NCBI GenBank assembly: GCA_017308475.1
Contig: JAFKEU010000010.1
Span: forward strand, 62,001-126,000
Direction of reading: 5' to 3'
DNA from: Alphaproteobacteria bacterium
GTDB lineage: Bacteria > Pseudomonadota > Alphaproteobacteria > Micropepsales > Micropepsaceae
Length of the DNA stretch: 64,000 nucleotides
The notes under the pieces: generated by a model
The model's input: the letters and a program-made list of their open reading frames with translations, nothing else
Database searches by the model: none
Told to the model about the DNA's origin: nothing
In this document: positions 19,654 to 33,592 of the stretch, piece by piece
Position numbering within the stretch: position 1 is the stretch's first letter
Layout: every line of letters starts with the position of its first letter
Made by a program: the position numbers and the translations under genes

Positions 19654-20334
19654 CTAGGCTCTCTCTGCCGATTGAGGCAACCGCGCCAGAAGCCCCGCCA
19701 GCAGCCCGGCGCATTCGTCGTCCCACACACCGGTCAGGCCACGCGGGCGGAAATGGCGCTGGAAGGCCAGGATGACCTTTTCCAAAGGCGCCGACGGGTC
19801 ATAGCCGTATCGTGCCAGCGCCTCCGGCCCCAGGTCGCTGTCCTGCGCGGTCGGCCACAGTCCGATGCCCGCCTTCGCCAGCCGCGCCCACGGGAAAAAC
19901 TCGCCCGGGTCTTCCTTGCGCGCCGGCGCCACATCGCTGTGCCCCACGACCCGCCAGGAGGGAATGGGATGGCGCATCAGGATGGAATGGCACAGCGTGG
20001 TCAGCGACGCGATCTGGTCTTCCGGGAACGGGCGATAGCCGAATTCATGGCCGGGATTGACCAGCTCGATCCCGATGGAGCGGGCATTGATGTCGCTGGC
20101 GCCCGCCCAGTGCGCCGCGCCGGCATGCCAGGCGCGCCGCGCCTCGGGCACATGGGCATAGACCGTTCCGTCGTCATCGATCGTGTAATGCGCCGACACT
20201 TTCGCGGCCGGATCGGTGAGCCGCGCCAGCGCCGCTTCGGCCGTGGGCATGCCCGTATAGTGCAGCACCAGCATGTCGATGGCCGCATCCGCGCGCGTGT
20301 CGTGGTTGGGCGAGGGGCGGTCGATGCGCCTCAT
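19654..20334 (-). CDS. N-acetylmuramoyl-L-alanine amidase, AmpD family
   Basis: A 226-residue Amidase_2 (peptidoglycan amidase) domain protein without signal peptide, so cytoplasmic and probably a 1,6-anhydromuropeptide recycling enzyme. Zinc-ligand positions are visible: H in MLVLHYTGM (about residue 25), H in the later GHSDVAPARKEDPG motif, where the downstream Asp is the third ligand, and E in SIGIELVNPG as catalytic acid. C-terminal region has a peptidoglycan-binding-like helix set. It is followed 25 nt later by the exported hypothetical gene and preceded by the DnaJ-domain gene at 10 nt. Confidence 0.88.
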   Translation of the reverse strand: MRRIDRPSPNHDTRADAAIDMLVLHYTGMPTAEAALARLTDPAAKVSAHYTIDDDGTVYAHVPEARRAWHAGAAHWAGASDINARSIGIELVNPGHEFGYRPFPEDQIASLTTLCHSILMRHPIPSWRVVGHSDVAPARKEDPGEFFPWARLAKAGIGLWPTAQDSDLGPEALARYGYDPSAPLEKVILAFQRHFRPRGLTGVWDDECAGLLAGLLARLPQSAERA

Positions 20335-20344
20335 GGCCCGGCAC

Positions 20345-21049
20345 TCATTTCAGGCCCCGCTCGTCGCGTATCTTGCCCCAGGCATTGTTGATCGCCGCCA
20401 GCTTGTCGTTGGCCAGCTTCTCGAATTCGGGCGGCACGCCGCGGGCAATCAGGCTGTCGGGATGGTTTTCGCGCACCAGGCGGCGATAGGTCTGGCGGAT
20501 CTCATCGTCGCCGGCGACATAGGAGACGCCCAGGATCACATAGGGATCGGTCAGTTCGGGCGCGAAATGGGCGGCGCGGATGCGGCGAAATTCATTGGGC
20601 GCAAATCCGAAAATGTCCGCCACCCGCTCCAGGAACTGGGATTCGCCGGGATGCAGCACCCCGTCGGCCTTGGCGATCTCGAACAGTCCGTCGAGAATGT
20701 CTTCCAGCACCGCGGGATTGCCCACGAACAGGCGCGCGATCTGTCCGGCATAATACTCGTATCCGGCCACGTCCTGGCGCGCCAGGTTGAAGATGCGCGC
20801 GACATTGGCCTCTTCCTCGGATGGCATGCGGAAGACGCGGCGGAATGCCTCCAGTTCGGCATCGCTGACATTACCGTCAGCCCGGGCCATCTTGCCGGCC
20901 AGCGCGATCACCGCGATGGTGAAGGTCACGCCCGGATCGCCTTCGCGGTCGATCAGGAAATGGCCGGCCACCGCGCCGACCAATGCGCCGACGGGGCCGC
21001 CCACAAACAACCCCGCAGCCGCGCCCCCAAACTTGCCCCAGACTGACAT
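20345..21049 (-). CDS. TerB/DnaJ-domain co-chaperone (DjlA-like)
   Basis: A 234-residue protein with an N-terminal glycine-rich hydrophobic stretch (GGAAAGLFVGGPVGALVGAV, about 8-27) that probably inserts in the membrane, a TerB-like helical domain (about 45-150, MARADGNVSDAELEAFRR) and a C-terminal J-domain (about 165-232) with the HPD motif in RENHPDSL. This is the DjlA layout, a membrane-anchored Hsp40 that stimulates DnaK. In Alphaproteobacteria such genes often sit beside an AmpD amidase, as here. Confidence 0.85.
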   Translation of the reverse strand: MSVWGKFGGAAAGLFVGGPVGALVGAVAGHFLIDREGDPGVTFTIAVIALAGKMARADGNVSDAELEAFRRVFRMPSEEEANVARIFNLARQDVAGYEYYAGQIARLFVGNPAVLEDILDGLFEIAKADGVLHPGESQFLERVADIFGFAPNEFRRIRAAHFAPELTDPYVILGVSYVAGDDEIRQTYRRLVRENHPDSLIARGVPPEFEKLANDKLAAINNAWGKIRDERGLK

Positions 21050-21053
21050 ACGT

Positions 21054-21713
21054 TCAGTCTAGCTTGCCGGGCGGGGACTGCGAACCCTTGTTGATCCGGT
21101 TCCGGCCGGCACGCCTTAGCAGGAAGCTGGCCGCCAGACCCAGCGCCAGCATCAGGCAGGCCAGCACCCACTGGCCGCCATGCAGGATGGCACTGCCTGA
21201 AGCGCCGATGTCCACCTGCGCCAGCGTCATGGGGATCATGCCCACCAAAGACCCCAGCAGGTAATCGCGCCAGCGCAGGTTTGTCATCGCCAGCACCGTG
21301 TTGCATACGCTGTGCGGCACGGGCGTCAGCCGCAGGATCGCGACCGCGCGCCAGCCGCCATGTTCGGCCCGCTCCACCATGCGGCCGATGCCGGGCGAAG
21401 CATCCAGCCATCCCGACGCGCCGAACCAGCGCACCAGCGCAAAGCCCGAGGCGGCGCCCGCCATCGCGCCCGTCAGCGCCCAGATCGCGCCCCAGACGAA
21501 GCCGAACACCAGGCCGGCCGCGATGCCCATGACAGTGCGCGGCACAAACAGAAGGCTGGCCGCCAATTGCAGGGCGATGAAGATCAGCGGCGCCATGGGC
21601 TGGGCCGCGATGGCACGCGAAATGGCCACCGGGTCGATGGCATCGCGCTTGATGACGGCCAGCACAATGCCCGCTGCGATCACCGGCAGGACAATAAGGC
21701 GAAGGTTCTTCAT
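21054..21713 (-). CDS. TVP38/TMEM64-family (VTT domain) inner-membrane protein
   Basis: A 219-residue polytopic protein. The VTT/DedA-like core is seen in LLFVPRTVMGIAAGLVFG and the Gly/Ala-rich GAMAGAASGFALVRWFG segment, with the RLTPVPHSVCNTVLAMTNLRWRDYLLGS re-entrant region. Members are implicated in lipid or small-molecule transport (related DedA proteins flip polyprenyl phosphate), but the role here is unknown. It starts immediately at the metH stop codon (no gap), so it is likely co-transcribed with metH. Confidence 0.82.
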   Translation of the reverse strand: MKNLRLIVLPVIAAGIVLAVIKRDAIDPVAISRAIAAQPMAPLIFIALQLAASLLFVPRTVMGIAAGLVFGFVWGAIWALTGAMAGAASGFALVRWFGASGWLDASPGIGRMVERAEHGGWRAVAILRLTPVPHSVCNTVLAMTNLRWRDYLLGSLVGMIPMTLAQVDIGASGSAILHGGQWVLACLMLALGLAASFLLRRAGRNRINKGSQSPPGKLD

Positions 21714-25415
<3,702 letters not shown>

Positions 25416-25418
25416 GGC

Positions 25419-26294
25419 TTATTCCTTCGGGCGGACGCCCAGAATGCGGCAGGCCGCATAGGTGAGGTTCGCCTGGTTGAGGGTATAGAAGTGGAACTGG
25501 TCGAAACCGCGCGCGCGCAGCTGCTCGACCTGGTCGGCCAGCACGGCGGCGGCGACGATGCGGCGGCTCTCCACGTCCTCGTCCAGCCCTTCATAGGCAC
25601 GCGCCAGCCAGCCGGGAATGGCCGCGGCGCAGCGTGCAGCCATGCGTTCCACGCCGCGGAAATTGGTGGTGGGCATGATGCCGGGCACCACCGGGATGGT
25701 AATGCCGGCACTTGCCGCATCGTCGCGGAATCGCGCCGTCTGGTCGTTGTCGAAACAGAACTGGCCCAGTGCACGGCTGGCGCCCGCATCCATCTTGGCC
25801 TTCAAGAGATCGATGTCATGCGCATGGCTGGGCGAATCAGGATGACGCTCGGGATAGAAACTCACCGAGACTTCGAAGGGCGCGATCTTCCTGATCCCCG
25901 CGATCAGTTCGGGAGTGGAGCGATAGCCGTCCGGATGGGGGGCGTAAGAGCCCTGCATGTCGGGCATGTCGCCGCGCAGCGCCACGATGTGGCGGATGCC
26001 GGCGTCCCAATAGGCGCGCACGATGTCGTCGATCTCGCCCCTGGGCGCCGCCACGCAGGTCAGATGCGCCGCCGGCTTCAGGCTGGTTTCCTCCACGATG
26101 CGCCTGACGGTGGCGTGGGTGCGCTCGCGCGTCGACCCGCCGGCCCCATAAGTGACCGAGACGAAGGCGGGCGCCAGCGGCTCCAGCCGGCGGATGGCGT
26201 TCCACAGCGACACTTCCGCCTCCGCGCTGCGCGGCGGGGAGAATTCGAACGATACACGCGGCGCGCCGCCCTCGATCACCGATTTCAGGCTCAT
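25419..26294 (-). CDS. metF: 5,10-methylenetetrahydrofolate reductase MetF
   Basis: MetF makes 5-methyl-THF, the methyl donor for MetH. The 291-residue TIM-barrel flavoprotein has the catalytic Glu in SFEFSPPR (about 15-22), VTYGAGGSTRERT, LTCVAAPR, the ALRGDMP FAD-binding motif and QFCFDND. The start ATG 26294 overlaps the regulator stop as ATGA; the longer in-frame extension upstream runs antiparallel to nothing and lies within the regulator gene, so it is rejected. Confidence 0.96.
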   Translation of the reverse strand: MSLKSVIEGGAPRVSFEFSPPRSAEAEVSLWNAIRRLEPLAPAFVSVTYGAGGSTRERTHATVRRIVEETSLKPAAHLTCVAAPRGEIDDIVRAYWDAGIRHIVALRGDMPDMQGSYAPHPDGYRSTPELIAGIRKIAPFEVSVSFYPERHPDSPSHAHDIDLLKAKMDAGASRALGQFCFDNDQTARFRDDAASAGITIPVVPGIMPTTNFRGVERMAARCAAAIPGWLARAYEGLDEDVESRRIVAAAVLADQVEQLRARGFDQFHFYTLNQANLTYAACRILGVRPKE

Positions 26295-27265
26295 CCCCGG
26301 TCCTTTTTCTTTTTTTCGGCCAGCCATAGCTTGACCGTGAGTTTTTCGCCGGCTTCCGCATGGGGCGCGATGGTCTGGATGCCGGCGGGGGCAAGGCCCG
26401 CCGCGGTGAACCAGCCTTCCACCTCGCGGTCGGAAAAGCCCAGGCGGCGATGGGCGAACTCGTCGCGCAGGAATTCCAGCGTGTGCGGCGCGAAGTCCGC
26501 TATCAGCAGCCGTCCGCCCCTTGCCATCACCCTCGCGGCTTCCGCCACCGCCGATCCCGGATCGTCCAGATAGTGCAGCACCTGATGGAACAGCACGACA
26601 TCGAAGCCTTTGACGTTGCCGCCCGGGCCATCGCCATTCTCGAACGGCAGGCGATAGGTGTCGGCCAGGCGCACCTGGGCGTTGTTGATATTGGCGCGCA
26701 GCAGCCGGTCGCGCGCGATCGCCAGCATTTCCGAACTGACATCGATGCCGACCGCCCGCGCGGCGCTGGGCGCCAGCAGTTCCAGCATCCGCCCGGTGCC
26801 GGTGCCCGCATCCAGCAGATCGCCGATCGGTCCTGCGGTCAGTTGGCGCAGGATTGCATCCTCCACCTCGCGTTCGGGCGCGTGCAGGGCCCGGATGCGC
26901 TCCCATTCGGCGGCATTGGCCTTGAAATAGGCAGCCGCAGCCTGGGCGCGGGCTTCGCGTACATGGGCGAGCCGGGCGCGGTCGGCTTCCTGAAGCGCTG
27001 GATCGGCCAGATGGGCGATCGCCCGGCCCAGTTCGGACCCCACGCCCCGGTCGGCGGCGCGGCAGAAGACCCAGCTGCCTTCCTTGAACCGCTCCACCAG
27101 CCCGGCCTCGCCCAGAAGCTTCAGATGCCGCGAGACACGGGGCTGGCTCTGGCCCACGATCTCGATCAGCTCGCTGACTGTCAGTTCAGCCTGGCGCAGA
27201 AGCAGCAACAGGCGCAGCCGGGTGGGATCACCCGCGGCCCGCAGCATGGAAACCAGCCTATCCAT
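26291..27265 (-). CDS. ArsR-family regulator fused to SAM-dependent methyltransferase domain (SahR-like)
   Basis: The 324-residue product has an N-terminal ArsR winged helix (about 1-85: TVSELIEIVGQSQPRVSRHLKLLGEAGLVERF) and a C-terminal class I methyltransferase domain with LLDAGTGTGRMLELLAP (motif I, about 152-168), GIDVSSEM and the FHQVLHYLDDP segment. Regulators of this two-domain type beside met genes (SahR) are known to use the C-terminal domain to sense S-adenosylhomocysteine. I chose ATG 27265; the alternative ATG at 27277 lies inside the operator palindrome and lacks a ribosome-binding site. First gene of the metF-metH operon, overlapping metF by 4 nt; probably autoregulated. Confidence 0.85.
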   Translation of the reverse strand: MDRLVSMLRAAGDPTRLRLLLLLRQAELTVSELIEIVGQSQPRVSRHLKLLGEAGLVERFKEGSWVFCRAADRGVGSELGRAIAHLADPALQEADRARLAHVREARAQAAAAYFKANAAEWERIRALHAPEREVEDAILRQLTAGPIGDLLDAGTGTGRMLELLAPSAARAVGIDVSSEMLAIARDRLLRANINNAQVRLADTYRLPFENGDGPGGNVKGFDVVLFHQVLHYLDDPGSAVAEAARVMARGGRLLIADFAPHTLEFLRDEFAHRRLGFSDREVEGWFTAAGLAPAGIQTIAPHAEAGEKLTVKLWLAEKKKKDRG

Positions 27266-27274
27266 TGTATCCAA

Positions 27275-27296
27275 CATATAAACATATCTTTATATG
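27275..27296. promoter_or_regulatory. Palindromic operator for the ArsR/SahR-like regulator
   Basis: A perfect 8-bp inverted repeat, CATATAAA (27275-27282) and TTTATATG (27289-27296), separated by 6 nt, 10 nt upstream of the regulator's start. Size and AT-rich symmetry are typical of ArsR-family operators. The same AT-rich stretch must hold the -10 region of the regulator-metF-metH transcript, so binding should repress it. Confidence 0.75.
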
Positions 27297-27390
27297 CTCA
27301 GGAACGCGTCACCCGCAAGGGGCTGGACTCCGAGGGCGGAAAGACGGCAAAAGCCCCGCAAATTCCGACGGGCGGCCCAGGGGTTAGACA

Positions 27391-28140
27391 GTGAGGAGTC
27401 CACGACAGGCGATAAGGACGCTGCTACTGGGGCTGTGCACGCTGGCCGTGTCCCTGGCGGTTTCGGCCTGCGCCGCCCCGTCGCCCCAGGCGCTGGCTGC
27501 GAATGATCCGCTGGAGCCAACGAATCGCGCAATCTTCCAGGTAAACCGCTTGTGGGACCGCTGCTGCCTGGTGCCGACGCTGGAACGCTACCGCGCCTGG
27601 GTCCCCGCGGGGGGGCGGCGGGCCATCCACAATTTTCTGGGAAATCTGAGCGGACCGATCACCCTGGTGAACGACATTGCCCAAGGCGAGCCTGATCGGG
27701 GCGGCCAGACCGCCGAACGCTTTGTGATCAATTCCACGCTGGGGCTGGGCGGCCTGTTCGATCCGGCAGGCCGCTGGGGGATTCCACCGCATAGCGAGGA
27801 TATGGGGCAGACCTTTGGCGTTTGGGGCATCAATGAAGGCCCCTATCTGATGATTCCGCTGCTGGGTCCGTCCAATCCGCGTGATGTGGCCGGCATAACC
27901 GCAAATGTGCTGCTGGACCCCACCAACCTGATTCCCATGAAGCAGCATCTATGGTGGGCAAGCTTTCACCAATATATGGTGCTGATCGATCTGCGCAGCC
28001 AAACGCTGGATACGCTGAGAGAGGTGGAGCGCAGCTCGGTCGATTATTATGCCAGCATGCGCAGCCTCTACCGGCAGGTCCGGGCCGAACAGATCCGCAA
28101 CGGAAAGCCCGCACCCGCTAAGGATTTGCCGGATTTGTGA
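27391..28140 (+). CDS. mlaA: MlaA/VacJ family outer-membrane lipoprotein
   Basis: MlaA removes mislocalised phospholipids from the outer leaflet of the outer membrane and passes them to MlaC. The 249-residue protein has a lipoprotein signal with lipobox VSAC (Cys27). It then has NDPLEPTNRAIFQVNRLWDR, the family's starting motif, followed by NFLGNLSGPITLVNDIAQG, RFVINSTLGLGGLFDPA and EDMGQTFGVWGINEGPYLMIPLLGPSNPRD. Translation starts at GTG 27391 after a purine-poor leader. It is followed by mlaC; the other mla transporter genes are not in the window. Confidence 0.93.
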   Translation: MRSPRQAIRTLLLGLCTLAVSLAVSACAAPSPQALAANDPLEPTNRAIFQVNRLWDRCCLVPTLERYRAWVPAGGRRAIHNFLGNLSGPITLVNDIAQGEPDRGGQTAERFVINSTLGLGGLFDPAGRWGIPPHSEDMGQTFGVWGINEGPYLMIPLLGPSNPRDVAGITANVLLDPTNLIPMKQHLWWASFHQYMVLIDLRSQTLDTLREVERSSVDYYASMRSLYRQVRAEQIRNGKPAPAKDLPDL

Positions 28141-28245
28141 TATTCATGCTGCGCGGAATAGGCCTTGTGTCTTATTCCGATTGGGGCCTTGAAGTTGCCA
28201 CAGCAACCCGCTTTGCTGCGCCCCGTTTACGATGAACAGGTTCCC

Positions 28246-28896
28246 ATGCGACTTACGATGTCCCTTCCGCTGATCCGCCGCGCCGTCCTGGGCCTGCTGG
28301 CCTGTGCGCCCCTGCTGGCGGCGGGCCCGGCCGCAGCCGCGCCCGATCCGGCCGCCACCTTCGTGAATGACAATATCCAGAAGGGGCTGCAGATCCTCAA
28401 CGACAAGCAGCTCAGCCAGGCACAGAAGCGCGAGGAATTCGAGCATTTCCTGCTGGGACTGGTCGATGTGCGCCGCATCGCGGTCTTCACACTGGGCCAA
28501 TACCGGCGCACCGCCTCGCCCGCCGACGTCGACGCCTTCGTGGCGGCGTTCCGCAACTATGCCGTGGCGGCCTACCAGTCCTATTTCGCCAGATATTCCA
28601 GCCAGACGCTGAAGGTGACCGGTTCGACCCAGCGCGCGCCCACCGACTATATCGTCACGAGCGAGATGATCGATCCGAACGACAGCGGCGGCAAGCCGCC
28701 GCTGGAGGTCGATTTCCGCGTGCGCACCGACACCGGCAAGCCGGTGCTGGTGGATGTGGCGGTAGCCGGCGTATGGCTGTCGCTGGAACAGCGCGACCAG
28801 TTCACCGCCTTCCTGGGCCAGAACAACGGCAATGTGCGCGCGTTGATCGCCCATCTGAGCGACCTGGCGCAGAATCTGGGCAAGCCCACGCAGTAA
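28246..28896 (+). CDS. mlaC: MlaC-type periplasmic phospholipid-binding protein (Ttg2D family)
   Basis: MlaC ferries phospholipids between the outer-membrane MlaA complex and the inner-membrane MlaFEDB transporter. The product (216 aa) has a Sec signal peptide ending near AGPAAAA, then the Tgt2/MlaC domain: FLLGLVDVRRIAVFTLGQYRR, FVAAFRNYAVAAYQSYFARYS, and the conserved VDVAVAGVWLSLEQRDQFTAFL. ATG 28246 has AGG upstream; earlier in-frame TTG is less likely. It follows mlaA by 105 nt. Confidence 0.9.
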   Translation: MRLTMSLPLIRRAVLGLLACAPLLAAGPAAAAPDPAATFVNDNIQKGLQILNDKQLSQAQKREEFEHFLLGLVDVRRIAVFTLGQYRRTASPADVDAFVAAFRNYAVAAYQSYFARYSSQTLKVTGSTQRAPTDYIVTSEMIDPNDSGGKPPLEVDFRVRTDTGKPVLVDVAVAGVWLSLEQRDQFTAFLGQNNGNVRALIAHLSDLAQNLGKPTQ

Positions 28897-28898
28897 CG

Positions 28899-28930
28899 CG
28901 CGAGGCCGGTTGCCGCCGGCGGCGATCGCG
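28899..28930. terminator. Possible bidirectional hairpin between convergent mlaC and ettA
   Basis: Outer stem CGCGA (28899-28903) pairs with TCGCG (28926-28930) and inner stem GCCGG pairs with CCGGC around a 6-nt loop. It occupies the 37-nt gap between two convergent genes. There is no T-tract, so intrinsic termination is uncertain. Confidence 0.4.
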
Positions 28931-28933
28931 CCG

Positions 28934-30592
<1,659 letters not shown>

Positions 30593-30664
30593 GGGCTATC
30601 CTTCGCGCGAAAGAGGGGAGTGCGGGGCTTTTTAGCGAAGCGCAACCAGCGCCGCAATCAGCGA

Positions 30665-31459
30665 TTAATGAAACACCAGAAGCGTGATTTCCGGCGGCAC
30701 GCCAAAGCGCACCGGCATGATGCTGGTTCCGATGCCGGAGCTGACGAACAGCGTCTTGCCGCCCTCGTGAACCAGCCCGGCAAGATAGCGCTGGCCGTAG
30801 CGGGATCCGGTCACAAGCGCGCCCACAACCGGCAGCTTCACCTGACCGCCATGGGTATGGCTTGCAATGGTGAAGGTGCAGGCGGGTGGCAGCCTTGGAA
30901 AGACATCGGGTGAATGGGTCAGGCACAGGGCGCGGGTTCCCGGCCGGAGGCCTGCCAGGGCCCGCTTGGGATCGGCGGCATCCGAGGCCCAGTCGCCGAT
31001 GCCCACCAGCGTCAAAGCGCCGTGCGGTCCGCGGATCACGCTGCGGCTGTTGTCCAGAACATCGAAACCATCGGCCTGCAGCACCGCGGCGATGCGAACC
31101 GGGTCCGTCCAGTTGTCGTGATTGCCCAGCACGGCATGCACACCCAGTGGTGCCGAAAGGGACTTCAGGTGGAGCGCGATGGCCTTGACGGAGACATGCG
31201 GCCCGCCCCAGACGTGGTCGACGCCCGACACATAATCGCCTGCCAGCAGGATGAGATCGGGATGGGCGGCGTTGGTCATGGCGACCACCCTGTCGATCTT
31301 GCTTTTGCCGATATAGTTGCTGCCGGCGTGAAGGTCGGCAATCACCGCGATGCGAAGGCCCCGCAAGGCCGGGATGGGTGCGGGAAGGTCGTACCGGGTC
31401 AGCCTGAGCGACGATGGCTCGAGCCAGAAGGCATCGAGCCCCAGGCCTGCGAGCAACAC
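30665..31459 (-). CDS. Metallophosphoesterase (YaeI/calcineurin-like)
   Basis: The 264-residue product has the five metallophosphoesterase blocks: DLHAGS, GDYVSG, GNHDN, a central helix and SHTHGGQ, which bind two metal ions. The YaeI/YkuE-type layout suggests a membrane-associated hydrolase of UDP-diacylglucosamine or a related phosphoester, but the substrate is unproven. GTG 31459 is the first strong start; the open frame continues upstream into the 3' end of the preceding gene through a hydrophobic segment (YIFAAVLVLLAGLGL), so the true start may be a rare codon near 31487 that would complete an N-terminal membrane anchor. Confidence 0.85.
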   Translation of the reverse strand: MLLAGLGLDAFWLEPSSLRLTRYDLPAPIPALRGLRIAVIADLHAGSNYIGKSKIDRVVAMTNAAHPDLILLAGDYVSGVDHVWGGPHVSVKAIALHLKSLSAPLGVHAVLGNHDNWTDPVRIAAVLQADGFDVLDNSRSVIRGPHGALTLVGIGDWASDAADPKRALAGLRPGTRALCLTHSPDVFPRLPPACTFTIASHTHGGQVKLPVVGALVTGSRYGQRYLAGLVHEGGKTLFVSSGIGTSIMPVRFGVPPEITLLVFH

Positions 31460-31488
31460 GAGTACGGCCGCAAAGATGTATCGGGGTT

Positions 31489-32616
31489 TCAGAACTTGAT
31501 CTTGGCGCGCGACAGCAGCGAGACGGAGCTGGCGCCGTTCTTGCCCTGCACGTTCATCTGATAGGCGGCGTTGGTCTGCAGAGCCACCGCGCCGTCCAGG
31601 AAGTTGGTGACATAGCCCAGCTGGAAGTCGGTCTCGGGACGGCCCGCCAGGGTGCGGCCCGCCACCAGCGGGGGCAAATCGCCGCCGCCAAGCAGGCTGG
31701 CGAAACTGCCGGCCATGCTGGGCGCGGGCTGGCTGAGCGACAGGCCCAGCGCGTCATCGCCGAACAGGCCGTGCTTGGTGATGGCGAAGGAATAGGACTG
31801 CTCTCGCGCCTCGCTGACCGCGCCGCCCCGCAGGTCGAGCTGGCTGAGCCCCTCGCTGAAAGAGGCCGTGGTCACCCAGCCCGAGCCCAGGCCAAGCCGT
31901 GCCGACACCGAGACCGCCCGGGTGGACGCCTTGGGCGCGATGCTCGCCGCCTGGGCGATACCCAGCGGCACGCCGGAGCGGCTTGCGCTGATGGCATTCA
32001 TATCGATGCCGCTGGTGCCGGATATATCCCAGGACAGGCCCGCCAGCAGCGACTGGGTCTGGCTGGGATCGTAGAGCAGCCCCAGCATCGGCGTGCCGGC
32101 GGAATAGGGATCGAAGGCGAACTGGTCCAGACGCTCGCTGTTCAGCGACGTGCCCAGACGCACGCGCAGCATCGCATTGGGCAGGAAGGTCACACCGGCA
32201 TAGCGGCCGCCATTGGCAAGACCCAGGAACGGCGATTCAACCGGCGACAGGAAGGGCGAGCGCGTGCCGTCGCTGCTGGTGAAACGCCGCGCCACATCCA
32301 CGCCGCGGCCCGCATCCAGCGCGAGGTTGCTGGTCAGGGCCGTGCTGGTGGCAAAACTGGGATGGCCCAGGGGCAGCGGCATGCCATAGGCGGCACCCGC
32401 CAGACGGGCAGCACTGTTGCCGAAGCTGGCCGTCACTTCCGGTTGCAGCGAGAAGCCGGCCACGCCCGTCGCCGACAATTCATAGGCTGAGATCGCCTTG
32501 GCTTCCCCGAAGGAGCGCAGGGTCGGCGACAGCGAATCCGCCCGCGCGGGAACCCCGGCCGCGTATGCGGCAACGAGGCCCGCGGCGAATATCGCAGCGC
32601 GCGTCCCGAACGTCAT
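31489..32616 (-). CDS. Exported beta-rich protein, probably outer membrane; function unknown
   Basis: A 375-residue protein with a Sec signal peptide (cut near VPARA, about residue 25), many alternating Ser/Gly/hydrophobic strands and a C-terminal KIKF, the terminal aromatic typical of outer-membrane beta-barrels assembled by BAM. Strand-like pairs such as VSVSARLGLGSGWVTTASF and ETDFQLGYVTNFLDGAVALQ support a barrel. I do not recognise a named family. ATG 32616 follows GAGGG; a GTG 6 nt earlier is also in frame. It is upstream of the metallophosphoesterase, 29 nt away. Confidence 0.6.
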   Translation of the reverse strand: MTFGTRAAIFAAGLVAAYAAGVPARADSLSPTLRSFGEAKAISAYELSATGVAGFSLQPEVTASFGNSAARLAGAAYGMPLPLGHPSFATSTALTSNLALDAGRGVDVARRFTSSDGTRSPFLSPVESPFLGLANGGRYAGVTFLPNAMLRVRLGTSLNSERLDQFAFDPYSAGTPMLGLLYDPSQTQSLLAGLSWDISGTSGIDMNAISASRSGVPLGIAQAASIAPKASTRAVSVSARLGLGSGWVTTASFSEGLSQLDLRGGAVSEAREQSYSFAITKHGLFGDDALGLSLSQPAPSMAGSFASLLGGGDLPPLVAGRTLAGRPETDFQLGYVTNFLDGAVALQTNAAYQMNVQGKNGASSVSLLSRAKIKF

Positions 32617-32791
32617 AGCCACACCCCTCTATCAGGGGCCCCTCTGAAGTAGCCAAGAAAATATCAGACCACTCGTTCCGGTCCAATAAAATCAGGGAAA
32701 TTTGTGAGGCTTTCAGGTCACATGGGGGACCTGCAATTACTGCAGGGTTTCCAGATTCCACCTTTCTCTCCCCGAATTGTACATTCAGCCC

Positions 32792-33592
32792 ATGCCCATT
32801 GTTGACGTAGGAAACATTGAAATCTGTTACGAGCGCCGGGGCAGCGGGCCTGCCCTCCTCCTTATTGGCGGGACCGGGGGCGACCTGAGACGGCCCGAAA
32901 CCCGGTTTTCCGGGCCCCTGGACCGGTATTTCGAGGTTGTGGAGTTCGACCAGCGCGGCATGGGCCGCTCCTCCAAGCCCGATATCCCCTATTGCATGGC
33001 CGACTATGCAGACGACGCCGCCGGCCTGATGGCCCATCTGGGCTGGGATAGCGCCCTGGTGGTGGGCGTATCCTTTGGCGGCATGGTTGCCCAGGAACTG
33101 GTGCTGCGCCATCCCGGCCGGGTGCGCAGGCTGGTGCTGTGCTGCACCTCCTCCGGCGGGGCGGGCGGCGCTTCCTTTCCCTATCACGAGCTGCCCCCGA
33201 TGAGCCGGCAAGAGCGCGCCGAACTGGTGCTGTCACTGTCCGATGTCCGCCGCGACGCGGCATGGAAGGCGGCCAACCCGGCGCAATACCGGATGCTGCA
33301 TGCCTTTGCCGCGGCCGACCCCTTTGCGGACGAGCCCGGCCACGCCGCCGGCGCCGCGCGGCAGCTTGAGGCCCGGGCCGGTCACGACAGCTGGGAACGG
33401 CTGGCGGGCATCGCCTGTCCGGTGCTGGTGATGGGCGGGCACCATGACGCGATCGCGCGGCCTGAAAATCTGCGGGCGCTGGCGTCGCGCATTCCGGGCG
33501 CCGAACTGGCCTTTTTCGAAGGCGGGCACCTGTTCTTCCTGGAGGATAAAAGCGCCTATGCGACGATGACCGCGTTCCTCACGCGGTTATAG
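32792..33592 (+). CDS. Alpha/beta-hydrolase fold protein
   Basis: A 266-residue alpha/beta hydrolase. It has the oxyanion-hole region LLIGGTGGD (about 23-31), FDQRGMGRSSKP, nucleophile elbow GVSFGG (Ser about 94), the late acid in VMGGHHDAIARPE and the catalytic His in EGGHLFF near the C-terminus. Esterase, lactonase or haloperoxidase-like activity is possible; no substrate is indicated. ATG 32792 is preferred over a TTG five codons earlier. It is divergent from the exported beta-rich gene and its 3' end overlaps the convergent receiver gene by 14 nt. Confidence 0.85.
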   Translation: MPIVDVGNIEICYERRGSGPALLLIGGTGGDLRRPETRFSGPLDRYFEVVEFDQRGMGRSSKPDIPYCMADYADDAAGLMAHLGWDSALVVGVSFGGMVAQELVLRHPGRVRRLVLCCTSSGGAGGASFPYHELPPMSRQERAELVLSLSDVRRDAAWKAANPAQYRMLHAFAAADPFADEPGHAAGAARQLEARAGHDSWERLAGIACPVLVMGGHHDAIARPENLRALASRIPGAELAFFEGGHLFFLEDKSAYATMTAFLTRL

